Positions 49,254-57,732 of a DNA stretch of 64,000 nt are shown piece by piece. Below the pieces are notes generated by a model. That model searched no databases, was not told where the DNA came from, and saw only the letters and a list, made by a program, of their open reading frames with translations. The DNA is from Streptomyces longisporoflavus (GTDB lineage Bacteria > Actinomycetota > Actinomycetes > Streptomycetales > Streptomycetaceae), in NCBI RefSeq assembly GCF_014649775.1, contig NZ_BMTR01000013.1, forward strand, positions 62,001 to 126,000, given 5' to 3'. The position numbers and the translations under genes were made by a program. Numbering within the stretch: the stretch's first letter is position 1; every line of letters starts with the position of its first letter.

Positions 49254-49751
49254 CTACGCCCGGGGAAAGCGGGACTGGAGCGTCCAGATCGTGGGGTTGT
49301 CCGCCAGGGACTCGTGGAGGTCGATCAGGTCTGCCAGGAGGTCCTGGAGGAAGTCACGGGCCTCGCGGCGGAGTTCCGTATGGGAGAAGGTCAGCGGGGG
49401 CTCCTCCGCCCGCATCCAGTCCGCCTCGATGTCCACCCACCCGAAGCGCCGCGTGAACAGCATGCGGTCCGCCGACTCCGTGAAGTCGAGCTCCGCGTAC
49501 TGGGGGCGGGAGGCGCGGCTGCCGAGCGGGTCCTGGTCCACCTGCTCGACGATGTCGCACAGCGCCCAGGCGAAGTCCAGGACCGGCACCCATCCCCAGG
49601 CTGTGGACAGCTCCCGGTCCGCCTTGGTGTCCGCGAGATACACGTCCCCGCAGAACAGGTCGTGCCGCAGCGCGTGGACGTCCGCGTTGCGGTAGTCGAA
49701 CTGCGGGGGGTCGGGGAAGCGGCGGGAGAGGGCGTAGCCGATGTCGAGCAC
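49254..49751 (-). CDS. conserved-looking protein of unknown function
   Basis: A 165-residue soluble protein with GTG start at 49751. It is acidic and probably mainly helical with a few strands (MLDIGYALSRRFPDPPQFDYRNADVHALRHDLFCGDVYL, then TKADRELSTAWGWVPVLDFAWALCDIVEQV). Codon use is typical, which supports a real gene. I do not recognise the family. It lies 46 bp downstream of the start-side of the SenR gene end on the same strand; no functional link is evident. Confidence 0.65.
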   Translation of the reverse strand: MLDIGYALSRRFPDPPQFDYRNADVHALRHDLFCGDVYLADTKADRELSTAWGWVPVLDFAWALCDIVEQVDQDPLGSRASRPQYAELDFTESADRMLFTRRFGWVDIEADWMRAEEPPLTFSHTELRREARDFLQDLLADLIDLHESLADNPTIWTLQSRFPRA

Positions 49752-49797
49752 GTAGAGATGGTGTCATGCGGTGCGGGCAGGGCCCGGCCGGTGCCGC

Positions 49798-50454
49798 TCA
49801 GGGCAGCAGGCGTTGCTCTTTTGCCACCGACACGGCACCCGCTCTCGTGTCCACGCCGAGTTTGTCGTAGATGCGGCCGAGGTGGGTCTTGACCGTGGCC
49901 TCGCTGATGAAGAGGGCGCGGGCGATGTCCCGGTTGCCCAGCCCCCGTGAGAGCTGGGCGAGGATGTCGAGCTCGCGGTCGGTGAGGGTGGGCAGCGGCT
50001 TGCGCATGCGGGCCATCACGCGGGAGGCGACCGGCGGGGAGAGCGTGGTGCGGCCCTGCGCGGCGGCGTGGATCGCGGCGAAGAGTTCCTCGGGGCGTTC
50101 GGCCTTCAGGAGGTAGCCCGTCGCGCCCGCCTCGATGGCCCGGGTGATGTCGGCGTCCGTGTCGTAGGTGGTGAGGACCAGGACGTGGGGTGCGGGTGCG
50201 GGGGCTTGTGAAGCTGTGATGTGGCGTGTTGCTTCTACGCCGTCCATTCCCTCGCCCAGTTGCAGGTCCATCAGGACCACGTCCGGCGCCAGCTTCGCGG
50301 CGAGCGCGATCGCCTCCTCGCCCGTACCCGCCTCGCCGACCACCTCGATGTCCGGCGCGCTGCCGAGCAGGGCCAGGAGTCCGGCGCGTACGACGATGTG
50401 GTCGTCGCAGACCAGGAGGCGGACCGGGGGCGTGGCGGACGTGGGGGGCGTCAT
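49798..50454 (-). CDS. senR: NarL-family response regulator of the haem/redox system (SenR)
   Basis: A 218-residue regulator with ATG at 50454, overlapping the kinase stop by 4 bp. The receiver has LLVCDDHIVVRAGLLALL, phospho-acceptor in VVLMDLQLGEGMDG and TTYDTDADITRAIEAGATGYLLKA. The LuxR HTH is LTDRELDILAQLSRGLGNRDIARALFISEATVKTHLGRIYDKL. Order and orientation (hbpS divergent from senS-senR) match the S. reticuli system, in which SenR controls hbpS and oxidative-stress genes. The name rests on this context. Confidence 0.85.
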   Translation of the reverse strand: MTPPTSATPPVRLLVCDDHIVVRAGLLALLGSAPDIEVVGEAGTGEEAIALAAKLAPDVVLMDLQLGEGMDGVEATRHITASQAPAPAPHVLVLTTYDTDADITRAIEAGATGYLLKAERPEELFAAIHAAAQGRTTLSPPVASRVMARMRKPLPTLTDRELDILAQLSRGLGNRDIARALFISEATVKTHLGRIYDKLGVDTRAGAVSVAKEQRLLP

Positions 50455-51851
50455 GGGGTCTCCCGGGGAGAGAGCGGGATCGAGACGGAGAGCACCGTGC
50501 CCTCGCCCGGCGCCGACTCGATCGTCAGGGTGCCGCCGAGCTGCCGTGCCCTGGCGCGGATCGCGGGCAGCCCGTGCCCACGCCGGTCGGGGGCGGGCGG
50601 TCGTTCGGCGGGCAGTGGTTCGGTGGGAGGTCGTTCGGCGGCCAGTGGTTCGGTGGGCGGTGGTTCGGTGGGCGTGAAGCCGCAGCCGTTGTCCGCGACG
50701 TCGAGTACCACCTGGTCGTCCAGGTGCGTGAGCGTCAGCGCCGCCGCACTCGCGCCGGCGTGCTCCGTCACGTTGGCCAGGGCGCCCTGCGCGATGCGTA
50801 CGAGCGCGGACTGCGTGCGGTCGGGGAGCGGGGCGGGCGTGCCCTCGGAGTGGAAGCGGACGGTGAGGCCCGCGTCCTGCGCGGTCCGCGCGGCCAGTGT
50901 CCGCAGCGCCTCGTCCAGGCCACCGCCGTCGGCGAGGTCGGCCGGTGCGAGGTCGTGCACGAAGCGGCGGGCCTCGGCGAGGCCGTGCTCGGTGATCGAC
51001 TCGGCGGTACGGACGTGGGTACGGGCCTTGGCCGGGTCCGTGTCCCAGACGCGCTCGGCGGCCTGGAGCAGCATCTGCTGGCTGGACAGGCCCTGCGCGA
51101 GGGTGTCGTGGATCTCCATGGACAGGCGCTGGCGCTCGGCGAGGGTGCCTTCGCGGCGTTCGGTGGCGGCCAGTTCGCGGCGGGTGCGGATGAGGTCGTC
51201 GATCAGTTCGCGCTGGCGGGCCGCCTGGCGCTGCATGTAGGCGAAGACGGCCGTCGCGATCGCCGACACGGCGGGCGGGCCGAGGATCAGGTCCGGGTCG
51301 TAGCGGCCCGCGAGCCGTAGCTGCGAGGCGATGACGCAGCCGGTCAGGACCGCCACCAGGACCAGGGCGGGGCGTGGCGGCAGCGTCCGGAGCCCGGTGA
51401 AGAAGAGCGGCACCGCGCACCAGCCGAAGCTCGGCGCGAGGATGACGAGGACCAGCCAGACCCCGACGACCAGGGCGAGCCAGGTGAGGCGGCGCGGGGT
51501 GGGGCGGACGCCGGCTGCCGGGCCGGACCAGTAGGGCGTGGCGCGCTGCCCGCGCAGGGCGGAGGCGAGCGGCGGGAGGGCGTACAGGACGGCGAGGACC
51601 ACGGAGAGCGCGATGATCCACGGCACGCGCGCGCCGCCGGGGTGACGCAGCAGGAAGCGGGCCAGCGAGGTGGCGAGGAGCAGGTAGAACGCCGCGTGCA
51701 TGACGGCTGCGAGCCAGCGTGAGTCGGGGTCGGCGGGGGCGCGGTTTGTGGAGCCGCGGTTTGTGGAGCCGCGGTTTGTGGGGCCGCCGTTTGTGGGGGA
51801 GATCTGCCGCGGCGCGGCGGGGTTTTCGGAGGCGCTCTCGTCATGTCCCAC
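50451..51851 (-). CDS. senS: sensor histidine kinase of the haem/redox system (SenS)
   Basis: GTG at 51851 has GGAGGG upstream; longer frames run through the palindrome. About 466 residues. An Asn-Thr-Arg repeat head (GSTNRGSTNRAP) precedes five membrane helices, for example LAAVMHAAFYLLLATSLARFLL and VPWIIALSVVLAVLYALPPL. The HisKA_3 region is RLSMEIHDTLAQGLSSQQMLL with phospho-His, and the ATPase domain has VADNGCGF and a Pro-Glu repeat insertion, then GHGLPAIRARARQLGG. In S. reticuli SenS is modulated by secreted HbpS. The next gene in the operon is senR, with a 4-bp overlap. Confidence 0.87.
   Translation of the reverse strand: MGHDESASENPAAPRQISPTNGGPTNRGSTNRGSTNRAPADPDSRWLAAVMHAAFYLLLATSLARFLLRHPGGARVPWIIALSVVLAVLYALPPLASALRGQRATPYWSGPAAGVRPTPRRLTWLALVVGVWLVLVILAPSFGWCAVPLFFTGLRTLPPRPALVLVAVLTGCVIASQLRLAGRYDPDLILGPPAVSAIATAVFAYMQRQAARQRELIDDLIRTRRELAATERREGTLAERQRLSMEIHDTLAQGLSSQQMLLQAAERVWDTDPAKARTHVRTAESITEHGLAEARRFVHDLAPADLADGGGLDEALRTLAARTAQDAGLTVRFHSEGTPAPLPDRTQSALVRIAQGALANVTEHAGASAAALTLTHLDDQVVLDVADNGCGFTPTEPPPTEPLAAERPPTEPLPAERPPAPDRRGHGLPAIRARARQLGGTLTIESAPGEGTVLSVSIPLSPRETP
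51741..51800 (-). repeat. 15-bp tandem repeats in the SenS N-terminus
   Basis: Four 15-bp units based on GCGGTTTGTGGAGCC (last two degenerate). On the minus strand they encode pentapeptides of the GSTNR type just before the first membrane helix. Confidence 0.9.
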
Positions 51852-51921
51852 GGCTCTGCTCCCTCCACCTCGCTGCTGAACTGCGCAAACAACCTCATTG
51901 TGACCCGGCGGGACCACCGAG

Positions 51922-51943
51922 GGGTCAACCGATCGGTTGACCC
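51922..51943. promoter_or_regulatory. perfect 22-bp palindrome between senS and hbpS
   Basis: Arms GGGTCAACCGA and TCGGTTGACCC are exact complements without a spacer. The element is 71 bp upstream of the senS start, in the gap shared with hbpS. It is the best candidate in this region for SenR or another regulator of the system. Confidence 0.75.
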
Positions 51944-52046
51944 TCGTGTCCACCGAGCCGCAGGCAGGCAGCAGCCGGTACGTCGAGGGCTCGGCCCGGA
52001 TACGCCCGGAGGATTGATGGCAGAGGAAACAACCTCCCCCGATCAA

Positions 52047-52112
52047 CGGATCACCGGATCGTCCCGGTCTCTGGATCGCCGGATCACCGGACCATCCCGG
52101 TCTCCGGATCAC
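52047..52112. repeat. two 33-bp direct repeats before hbpS
   Basis: Two adjacent units begin CGGATCACCGGA and contain TCCCGGTCTC; a partial third unit follows. Each unit itself contains GGATC/GATCC-type partial palindromes. They lie 50 bp before the hbpS start, on the promoter side. Confidence 0.75.
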
Positions 52113-52162
52113 CCAGGTCTCCGGACCCCGCGATCCCCGCCTTCACCCCCGAGGAGCCCCCA

Positions 52163-52720
52163 ATGCAGAAGATCTCCCGCCGTGCCCGCGTCCTGACCAT
52201 CGCCGCCACCGCCGCCGTCCTCGGCGCCGGTACCTTCGGTGCCGTCTCCGCCAGCGCCGAGGCACCTGCCGCCGCCCCCAAGGCCGCCGTCGCCGCCGAC
52301 GCGAGCAACAAGAACCTGACGCAGTCGACGCACCTGAACGTCGCCGCCGCGACCAAGGCAGCCCAGGCCGCCCTCGACGCCGCGAAGAAGGAGAACCAGC
52401 GCGTCTCCGTCGCCGTAGTGGACCGTAACGGCAACACCATCGTCGAGCTGCGCGGCGACGGCGCGGGCCCGCAGTCCCCCGAGTCGGCCGTGAAGAAGGC
52501 GTACACCGCCGTCTCCTGGAACGCGCCCACCTCCGAGCTGACCAAGCGCCTGGAGCAGGCCCCGAACCTGAAGGACATCCCCGGCACCCTGTTCCTCGCG
52601 GGCGGCGCCCCGGTGACCGCCAAGGGCGCGCCCATCGCGGGCATCGGCGTCGCGGGCGCCCCCAGCGGCGACCTGGACGAGAAGTTCGCGAAGGCCGGTG
52701 TCGCGGCGCTCGGCCGATAA
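52163..52720 (+). CDS. hbpS: secreted haem-binding protein HbpS
   Basis: A 185-residue secreted protein. Signal peptide with SRRARVLTIAATAAVLGAGTFGAVSASA, a Tat-like SRRARVL motif followed by AxA cleavage. The mature part is a GlcG/HbpS domain: AAATKAAQAALDAAKKENQRVSVAVVDRNGNTIVELRGDGAGPQSPESAVKKAYTAVSW, then IAGIGVAGAPSGDLDEKFAKAG. In S. reticuli the octamer binds haem and iron and modulates the SenS kinase under redox stress. The divergent two-gene operon fits exactly, so the call is made on domain and context. Confidence 0.92.
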   Translation: MQKISRRARVLTIAATAAVLGAGTFGAVSASAEAPAAAPKAAVAADASNKNLTQSTHLNVAAATKAAQAALDAAKKENQRVSVAVVDRNGNTIVELRGDGAGPQSPESAVKKAYTAVSWNAPTSELTKRLEQAPNLKDIPGTLFLAGGAPVTAKGAPIAGIGVAGAPSGDLDEKFAKAGVAALGR

Positions 52721-52840
52721 GGCCCCACGCCACCGACACCGCGCACCGCACGCCGAAGCCACCCGGATCTCATCATGCTGAGGCTGTTCCCGGTCCGTAC
52801 GACGACGAGAGGGACGTTCATGACGACGAGGAGAACGTTC

Positions 52841-53443
52841 ATGGCAAGGACCGCCGACGACCAGCGGCTGCTCGACGCCGCTCGTACCGGGAACACCGCC
52901 GAGGTGAGAGCCGCCATCGACGCGGGCGCCCGCGTCGAGGCCCGTGACACCGAGCTGCGCACGCCCCTGCTGCTCGCCGCACTCGGCGACCACGTGGAAG
53001 CGGCCCGCGTCCTGGTGGCCGCCGGCGCTGACGTCGACGCGCAGGACCATCGCGCCGACAGCCCCTGGCTGGCCACCGGCGTGACGGGCAGCGTCGCCAT
53101 GCTGCACGTCCTGCTGCCCGCGGGGCCCGACCTGAAGCTGCGCAACCGCTTCGGCGGGATCTCCGTGATCCCCGCATCGGAACGCGGGCATGTCGCGTAC
53201 GTACGGGAAGTCCTGCGCGTCCCCGGCATCGACGTCGATCACGTCAACGACCTGGGCTGGACAGCCCTGTTGGAGGCCGTGATCCTAGGCGAGGGCGGCC
53301 CGGCGCATCAGGAGATCGTGGCGCTGCTGCTCGCCGCGGGCGCGACGCCCGGTCTCGCCGACCGGGACGGCGTCACGCCCCTCGCGCACGCCGAGCGCCT
53401 CGGCTTCACGGAGATCGCCGCGCTGCTGCGGGACGCCTCATGA
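52841..53443 (+). CDS. ankyrin-repeat protein
   Basis: ATG at 52841 (MARTADDQRLLDAARTGN) is preferred: GAGGAG lies 5-10 bp upstream. ATG 52820 is also in frame after a duplicated copy of the same start region. About 200 residues with about five ankyrin units: LLDAARTGNTAEVRAAIDAGARVEARD, TPLLLAALGDHVEAARVLVAAGADVDAQD, and TALLEAVILGEGGPAHQEIVALLLAAGATPGLAD. Ankyrin proteins mediate protein contacts. It overlaps the next gene by 4 bp (ATGA), so they form an operon. Confidence 0.88.
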   Translation: MARTADDQRLLDAARTGNTAEVRAAIDAGARVEARDTELRTPLLLAALGDHVEAARVLVAAGADVDAQDHRADSPWLATGVTGSVAMLHVLLPAGPDLKLRNRFGGISVIPASERGHVAYVREVLRVPGIDVDHVNDLGWTALLEAVILGEGGPAHQEIVALLLAAGATPGLADRDGVTPLAHAERLGFTEIAALLRDAS

Positions 53444-54675
53444 AGCCCGTACGGGCGGCACGGTCGCCTCTACGGGCGCCACAGTCACCCCGCGTGCCCG
53501 GTGTGCCCCGCGTGCCTCGAATGACCCGCCTGCCCCGCCTGCCCTGCCTGCCCCGCGTGGCGCTCTCCGCCGGCGCCGCTCTCCTGGCGGCCTCGGCCCT
53601 CGCGGGCTGCGGCGGAAGCGGCCCCGCCTCCGCCGGCACCACCGGCACCACCGAGCCCTCCCGCAATACGTCCACCGCCACCCTCCCCGACCGGCAACGC
53701 ACCCCCGAAGGCACCCTCCTGGTCGCCGACTTCGGCTCCGACACCGTCACCTTCGTCGACCCCGAACGCGGCCCCATCGAGTCCGTGCGGGTCGGCAAGG
53801 CCCCCTACGGGCTCACGGTGGGTGAAGACGGCCGTGCCTGGGTCGCCACCGCCGACGCCGTGGCCGTCGTCGACACCCGCACCCGCGAACGCGTCGACCG
53901 CGTCCCGTACGAGACCGAAAGCGGACCCGCGACGACCGGCGAGTACCGCGGCGGCGGCATGGGCATCGCGCTCTCCCCGGACGGCGACCACGCCTACGTG
54001 GGCGTCAACGTGCCGGACGGCAACGGCACGCTGGAGGTCATCGACACAGAGAAGCGCGAGGTCACCGACACCGTGCCGGTGGGCCGGCGCCCCTTCGACG
54101 TGGACGTGTCGAAGGACGGCGGCGAGGTCTACGCGACCAACCACGACTCCTTCGACGTGACCGTCGTACGCGCCGACTCCCTGAAGCCCCGCCGCATCGA
54201 AGTCGCCCCCTACGGCACCGAAGGCGGCCTCGGCTCCTGGCTCAAGCCGCACTACGCCGCCGTACGCCCCTCGGACGGCAATCTCCTGCTCCCCTTCGAG
54301 GGCGAGAAACTCGTCGTGCTCGACCCGCGCACCGGAGAGTCCGTGATCGAGCCGATGACGGCCAACACCCACCAGCACGGCGCGCAGATCACCGACGATG
54401 GGACGCTGTTCGCGGTCGGCACGGGACCCATCGACCCCTCGTCGGACAAGGGGCCCTCGCTGACCATGCGCACGAAGGACGGCAGGGAGAAGGTCTTCCC
54501 GCTGGAAGGGCCGCACGAGGACGTCGCCGTCTCCGGGGACGGCCGCACCGCCTATGTCACCGGCGGCTTCACCCGCGACGGCTTCTGGAACGGGATCACC
54601 GTCATCGACCTGGAGAGCGCAGATACGCGGCGCCTCCCGGCGGGGGAGCGGCCGTTGGGCATCGCGGTTCTCTGA
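53440..54675 (+). CDS. YncE-like beta-propeller lipoprotein
   Basis: A 411-residue protein. The first 60 residues are an unusual Arg-Pro-rich stretch from short DNA repeats, ending in a lipoprotein-type signal (LLAASALAGCGGSG). The mature part is a seven-bladed propeller with the repeat GTLLVADFGSDTVTFVDPERG, GMGIALSPDGDHAYVGVN and VDVSKDGGEVYATNHDSFDVTVV. Such YVTN/YncE proteins bind other proteins or cofactors outside the cell; the target is unknown. Start at 53440 overlaps the ankyrin gene, the usual partner in Streptomyces. Confidence 0.87.
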   Translation: MKPVRAARSPLRAPQSPRVPGVPRVPRMTRLPRLPCLPRVALSAGAALLAASALAGCGGSGPASAGTTGTTEPSRNTSTATLPDRQRTPEGTLLVADFGSDTVTFVDPERGPIESVRVGKAPYGLTVGEDGRAWVATADAVAVVDTRTRERVDRVPYETESGPATTGEYRGGGMGIALSPDGDHAYVGVNVPDGNGTLEVIDTEKREVTDTVPVGRRPFDVDVSKDGGEVYATNHDSFDVTVVRADSLKPRRIEVAPYGTEGGLGSWLKPHYAAVRPSDGNLLLPFEGEKLVVLDPRTGESVIEPMTANTHQHGAQITDDGTLFAVGTGPIDPSSDKGPSLTMRTKDGREKVFPLEGPHEDVAVSGDGRTAYVTGGFTRDGFWNGITVIDLESADTRRLPAGERPLGIAVL

Positions 54676-54761
54676 GCCCCCGCGCTCCCCTCGCTCCCCG
54701 CGCTCTCCACCATCCCCGCGCTCCCCCACGCCCCTTACGGAGCCGCTCGCACCCCGAACAT

Positions 54762-56210
54762 ATGCCGCATAAGATCACAGCCGTGCACCTACGATCCACG
54801 GCGTTCCGAGGCACCTCGGCCGCCGCCCTCACCGCTCTCGCCCTCACCGCCTGCAGCGGCTCCGGAGTGCACGGCACACCCGGAGCCGACGGTGTGCGCG
54901 ACCCGTACTTCCCCAAGCTGGGCAACGGCGGTTACGACGTCGCGCACTACGACCTGACCCTCGGCTACGACCCCGACGCCCGCCACCTCACCGCCACCAC
55001 CGAGGTCACGGCACGCGCCACCCGGGACCTCAGCGCCTTCAACCTCGACCTCAAGGGCCTGGACGTGCGGGGCGTCACCGTCGAGGGCAAGGACGCGAAC
55101 TTCCACCGCGACGGGCAGGAGCTGACGATCCGGCCCCCGGACGACCTCGACGAGGGCGAGACGTTCCGCACGGTCGTGCGCTACTCCGGCAGTCCGGAGA
55201 CCGTCACCGACGCGGACGACTCCGAGGAAGGCTGGCTGCGCACGGGGGAGGGGGCCCTCGCGCTGGGCGAGCCGACGGGCTCGATGGCGTGGTTTCCGTC
55301 CAACAACCACCCTTCCGACAAAGCCTCGTACGACATACGGGTCACCGTCCCCAAGGGCCTGAAGGCCATCTCCAACGGGGAGTTGACCCGCGAGTCGACC
55401 AAGAACGGCCGTACCACCTTCGCCTGGCACAGCGCGGAGCCGATGGCGAGCTATCTCGCGACGGTCGCGATCGGGCCGTACGAGGTGAAGAGGTCGACGA
55501 CGAAGTCCGGCATCCCGGTGCTGACGGCGGTGGAGCCGGCCGAGGCGAAGGCGAGCGCGAAGGCGCTGAACCGCATCCCCGAGATCCTGGAGTGGCAGGA
55601 GCTGAACTTCGGGCCCTATCCCTTCTCGTCGTCTGGCGCGATCGTCGCCGGCGAGGGGGACGCGGGATACGCCCTGGAGACCCAGACCCGGCCCACCTAT
55701 CCCGGCGCCCCCGACACCTCCCTCGTCGTCCACGAGCTGGCCCACCAGTGGTTCGGCAACTCCGTGACGCCGAAGTCCTGGCGGGACATGTGGCTCAACG
55801 AGGGTTTCGCGACGTACGCGGAGTGGCTCTGGGAGGAGGACCACGACGGCGACAGCGTGCAGGAGACCTTCGACCAGATCTACGCGGACGACTACTACGA
55901 GGACAAAGAGGACAACGACGCCATCTGGGCCTTCCCGCCCGCGAAGCCGCCGTCCGCCGCGGAGATCTCGGACAGCCCGGTCTACGAGCGGGGCGGCATG
56001 GTCATCCACAAGATCCGCCAGGCGGTCGGCGACGACACCTTCTACGACATCGTGCAGGGCTGGACGAAGACCCACCGCCACGGCAACGCGGACACCGAGG
56101 ACTTCACGCGGTACGTGGAGAAGCACGCGGGCGGCGAGGCGGCGCGCGAGAAGGTGCGCGCGATCTGGGGTCCGTGGCTGTACGGGGACGGGAAGCCGGA
56201 GCGCCCGTAG
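54762..56210 (+). CDS. M1-family metallopeptidase, lipoprotein
   Basis: A 482-residue peptidase with a lipoprotein-like signal (ALTALALTACSGSG). The catalytic zinc motif is HELAHQWFGN at about residue 323 with the third ligand in WLNEGFATYAEW, 18 residues later as usual. The GAMEN region reads GYALETQTRPTY, as in short M1 enzymes. It lacks the C-terminal HEAT-like domain of full aminopeptidase N. ATG 54762 and GTG 54783 are both possible; a TAAGAT -10-like box 7 bp before GTG 54783 would give a leaderless message. It is likely a secreted aminopeptidase. Confidence 0.9.
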   Translation: MPHKITAVHLRSTAFRGTSAAALTALALTACSGSGVHGTPGADGVRDPYFPKLGNGGYDVAHYDLTLGYDPDARHLTATTEVTARATRDLSAFNLDLKGLDVRGVTVEGKDANFHRDGQELTIRPPDDLDEGETFRTVVRYSGSPETVTDADDSEEGWLRTGEGALALGEPTGSMAWFPSNNHPSDKASYDIRVTVPKGLKAISNGELTRESTKNGRTTFAWHSAEPMASYLATVAIGPYEVKRSTTKSGIPVLTAVEPAEAKASAKALNRIPEILEWQELNFGPYPFSSSGAIVAGEGDAGYALETQTRPTYPGAPDTSLVVHELAHQWFGNSVTPKSWRDMWLNEGFATYAEWLWEEDHDGDSVQETFDQIYADDYYEDKEDNDAIWAFPPAKPPSAAEISDSPVYERGGMVIHKIRQAVGDDTFYDIVQGWTKTHRHGNADTEDFTRYVEKHAGGEAAREKVRAIWGPWLYGDGKPERP

Positions 56211-56306
56211 GACGTCACGCCACCAGCGGCGGCGTACTCCCGGCCTCCCGGCCAGCCCGCCCGCCGGCCAGCCCGCCCGCCGGCCCGCCCGACCGATCGC
56301 GGCGGA

Positions 56307-56822
56307 CTACAGCAGCGGCTTGCGCAGGACGGCGCACGGGCGGTCCACTTCGAGGTCGCGCCGGTGGTCGATGGCCTCGTAGCCGAGCGACTTCCAGAAG
56401 GCGAGCCCGGCGTCGTTCCCCGCGAGCACGGCGAGACGCGTCCCGGTGCGTCCGTCAGCCCGGAAGCGCTCCTCGATCAGCCCCGCCAACTCCCGCCCAA
56501 AACCCCGGCGTTGCTGCCCGGCGTCCACCATCAGCAGCCCGATCCACGGGTCCGGGTCGGCGGGGTCGGGATGGCGGTCCAGCGTGATGCCGATCCCGAC
56601 GACCCGCCCCCCGGAACGAGCGACGAGCACCTCCGCGCCCGGCACGGACAGCTCGTCCGCGAGCGCGGCGGCGACCTGCTCGGGGCGGATGTCGTCCGGG
56701 TCGGGGAAATCACCCGAGAGGGCGTGGAAGACGTGGTTCGACGCGTACAGGGCGGTGAGCTCGGTGAGCAGCTCGCCGGGGAGCGCGCCGTCCTCGGCTG
56801 GAGTGAGCGGTTCGAGGATCAT
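56307..56822 (-). CDS. GNAT-family N-acetyltransferase
   Basis: A 171-residue GNAT protein. The acetyl-CoA loop is DAGQQRRGFGRELAGLIEERF, and GVGITLD-type strands (VVGIGITLDRHP) and GNDAGLAFWKSLGYEA at the end are characteristic. The substrate is unknown. It starts 20 bp downstream of the PEP-hydrolase gene end on the same strand, so it may be the last gene of a three-gene unit. Confidence 0.85.
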   Translation of the reverse strand: MILEPLTPAEDGALPGELLTELTALYASNHVFHALSGDFPDPDDIRPEQVAAALADELSVPGAEVLVARSGGRVVGIGITLDRHPDPADPDPWIGLLMVDAGQQRRGFGRELAGLIEERFRADGRTGTRLAVLAGNDAGLAFWKSLGYEAIDHRRDLEVDRPCAVLRKPLL

Positions 56823-56841
56823 GCGGCGCAGGTTAACCGCC

Positions 56842-57681
56842 TCAGCCGTGCGCCTTCAGGGACTTGAAGGCGCGGGTCTGGTCGACGATGGCCCGCTCCG
56901 TGGGGAGGCGTTCGATCGAGGACGCCCCGAAGAAGCCGACGATGCCGGTGGTGCGGGACAGGACGTGGGCCGCGTCGTCCGGTTCCGCGATGGGGCCGCC
57001 GTGGCACAGGACCAGGATGTCGGGGTTCACGCGTTTGGCCGCGTCGTGCATCTCCTGGACGGCCGTCGCCGCCTGGTCGAGGGTCATCGCCGTGCCCGCG
57101 CCGATCGCGCCCTTCGTCGTCAGGCCCACGTGGGGGACCAGGACGTCCGCCCCGGCCCGCGCCATGTCGGCCGCCTGGCCGGGGTCGAAGACGTACGGGG
57201 TCGTCAGGAGGTCGCGGGCGCGGGCCTCGCGGACCATGTCCACCTCAAGGCCGTATCCCATGCCCGTCTCTTCGAGGTTGGTGCGGAACGTGCCGTCGTA
57301 CAGGCCGACCGTCGGGAAGTTCTGGACGCCGGTGAAGCCCATCCGCTTCAGCTCGTCCAGGAAGCGGCCCATGTCCCTGAACGGGTCCGTGCCGCACACC
57401 CCGGCGAGGACAGGGGTGTCCTTGACGACCGGGAGCACCTCCCTGGCCATGTCCACCACGATCGCGTTCGCGTCGCCGTACGGGAGGAGCCCGGCCAGGG
57501 AGCCGCGGCCCGCCATCCGGTAGCGGCCGGAGTTGTAAATGATCAGGAGGTCCACGCCACCCTCCTCCGCACACTTGGCGGACAGCCCGGTACCCGCGCC
57601 GGCACCGATCACCGGGTGGCCGGTCGCCACTTGGGCGTTGAGCCGGGACAGTGCCTCGGCGCGGGTGATGGTGCGGGTCAT
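56842..57681 (-). CDS. phosphoenolpyruvate-hydrolase-family TIM-barrel protein
   Basis: A 279-residue protein: TRAEALSRLNAQVATGHPVIGAGAGTGLSAKCAEEGGVDLLIIYNSGRYRMAGRGSL, PVLAGVCGTDPFRDM, GFTGVQNFPTVGLYDGTFR and HVGLTTKGAIGA. This is the PEP hydrolase/TIM-barrel signal-transduction family (relatives of Tm-1). It is almost always encoded next to a Tm-1-like protein. The Tm-1-like gene is upstream with a 51-bp gap. The pair's reaction is not known; plant Tm-1 binds viral RNA, which does not carry over simply. Confidence 0.9.
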   Translation of the reverse strand: MTRTITRAEALSRLNAQVATGHPVIGAGAGTGLSAKCAEEGGVDLLIIYNSGRYRMAGRGSLAGLLPYGDANAIVVDMAREVLPVVKDTPVLAGVCGTDPFRDMGRFLDELKRMGFTGVQNFPTVGLYDGTFRTNLEETGMGYGLEVDMVREARARDLLTTPYVFDPGQAADMARAGADVLVPHVGLTTKGAIGAGTAMTLDQAATAVQEMHDAAKRVNPDILVLCHGGPIAEPDDAAHVLSRTTGIVGFFGASSIERLPTERAIVDQTRAFKSLKAHG

Positions 57682-57732
57682 CGGGGTGCTCCTTCGCTGG
57701 GAGGCTGAGGGCGGTTTCAGGGTGTTTGGTTG

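Noticed and set aside
52047..52112. CRISPR array
   Set aside because: Only two adjacent repeats with no spacers, and no cas genes anywhere in the window.
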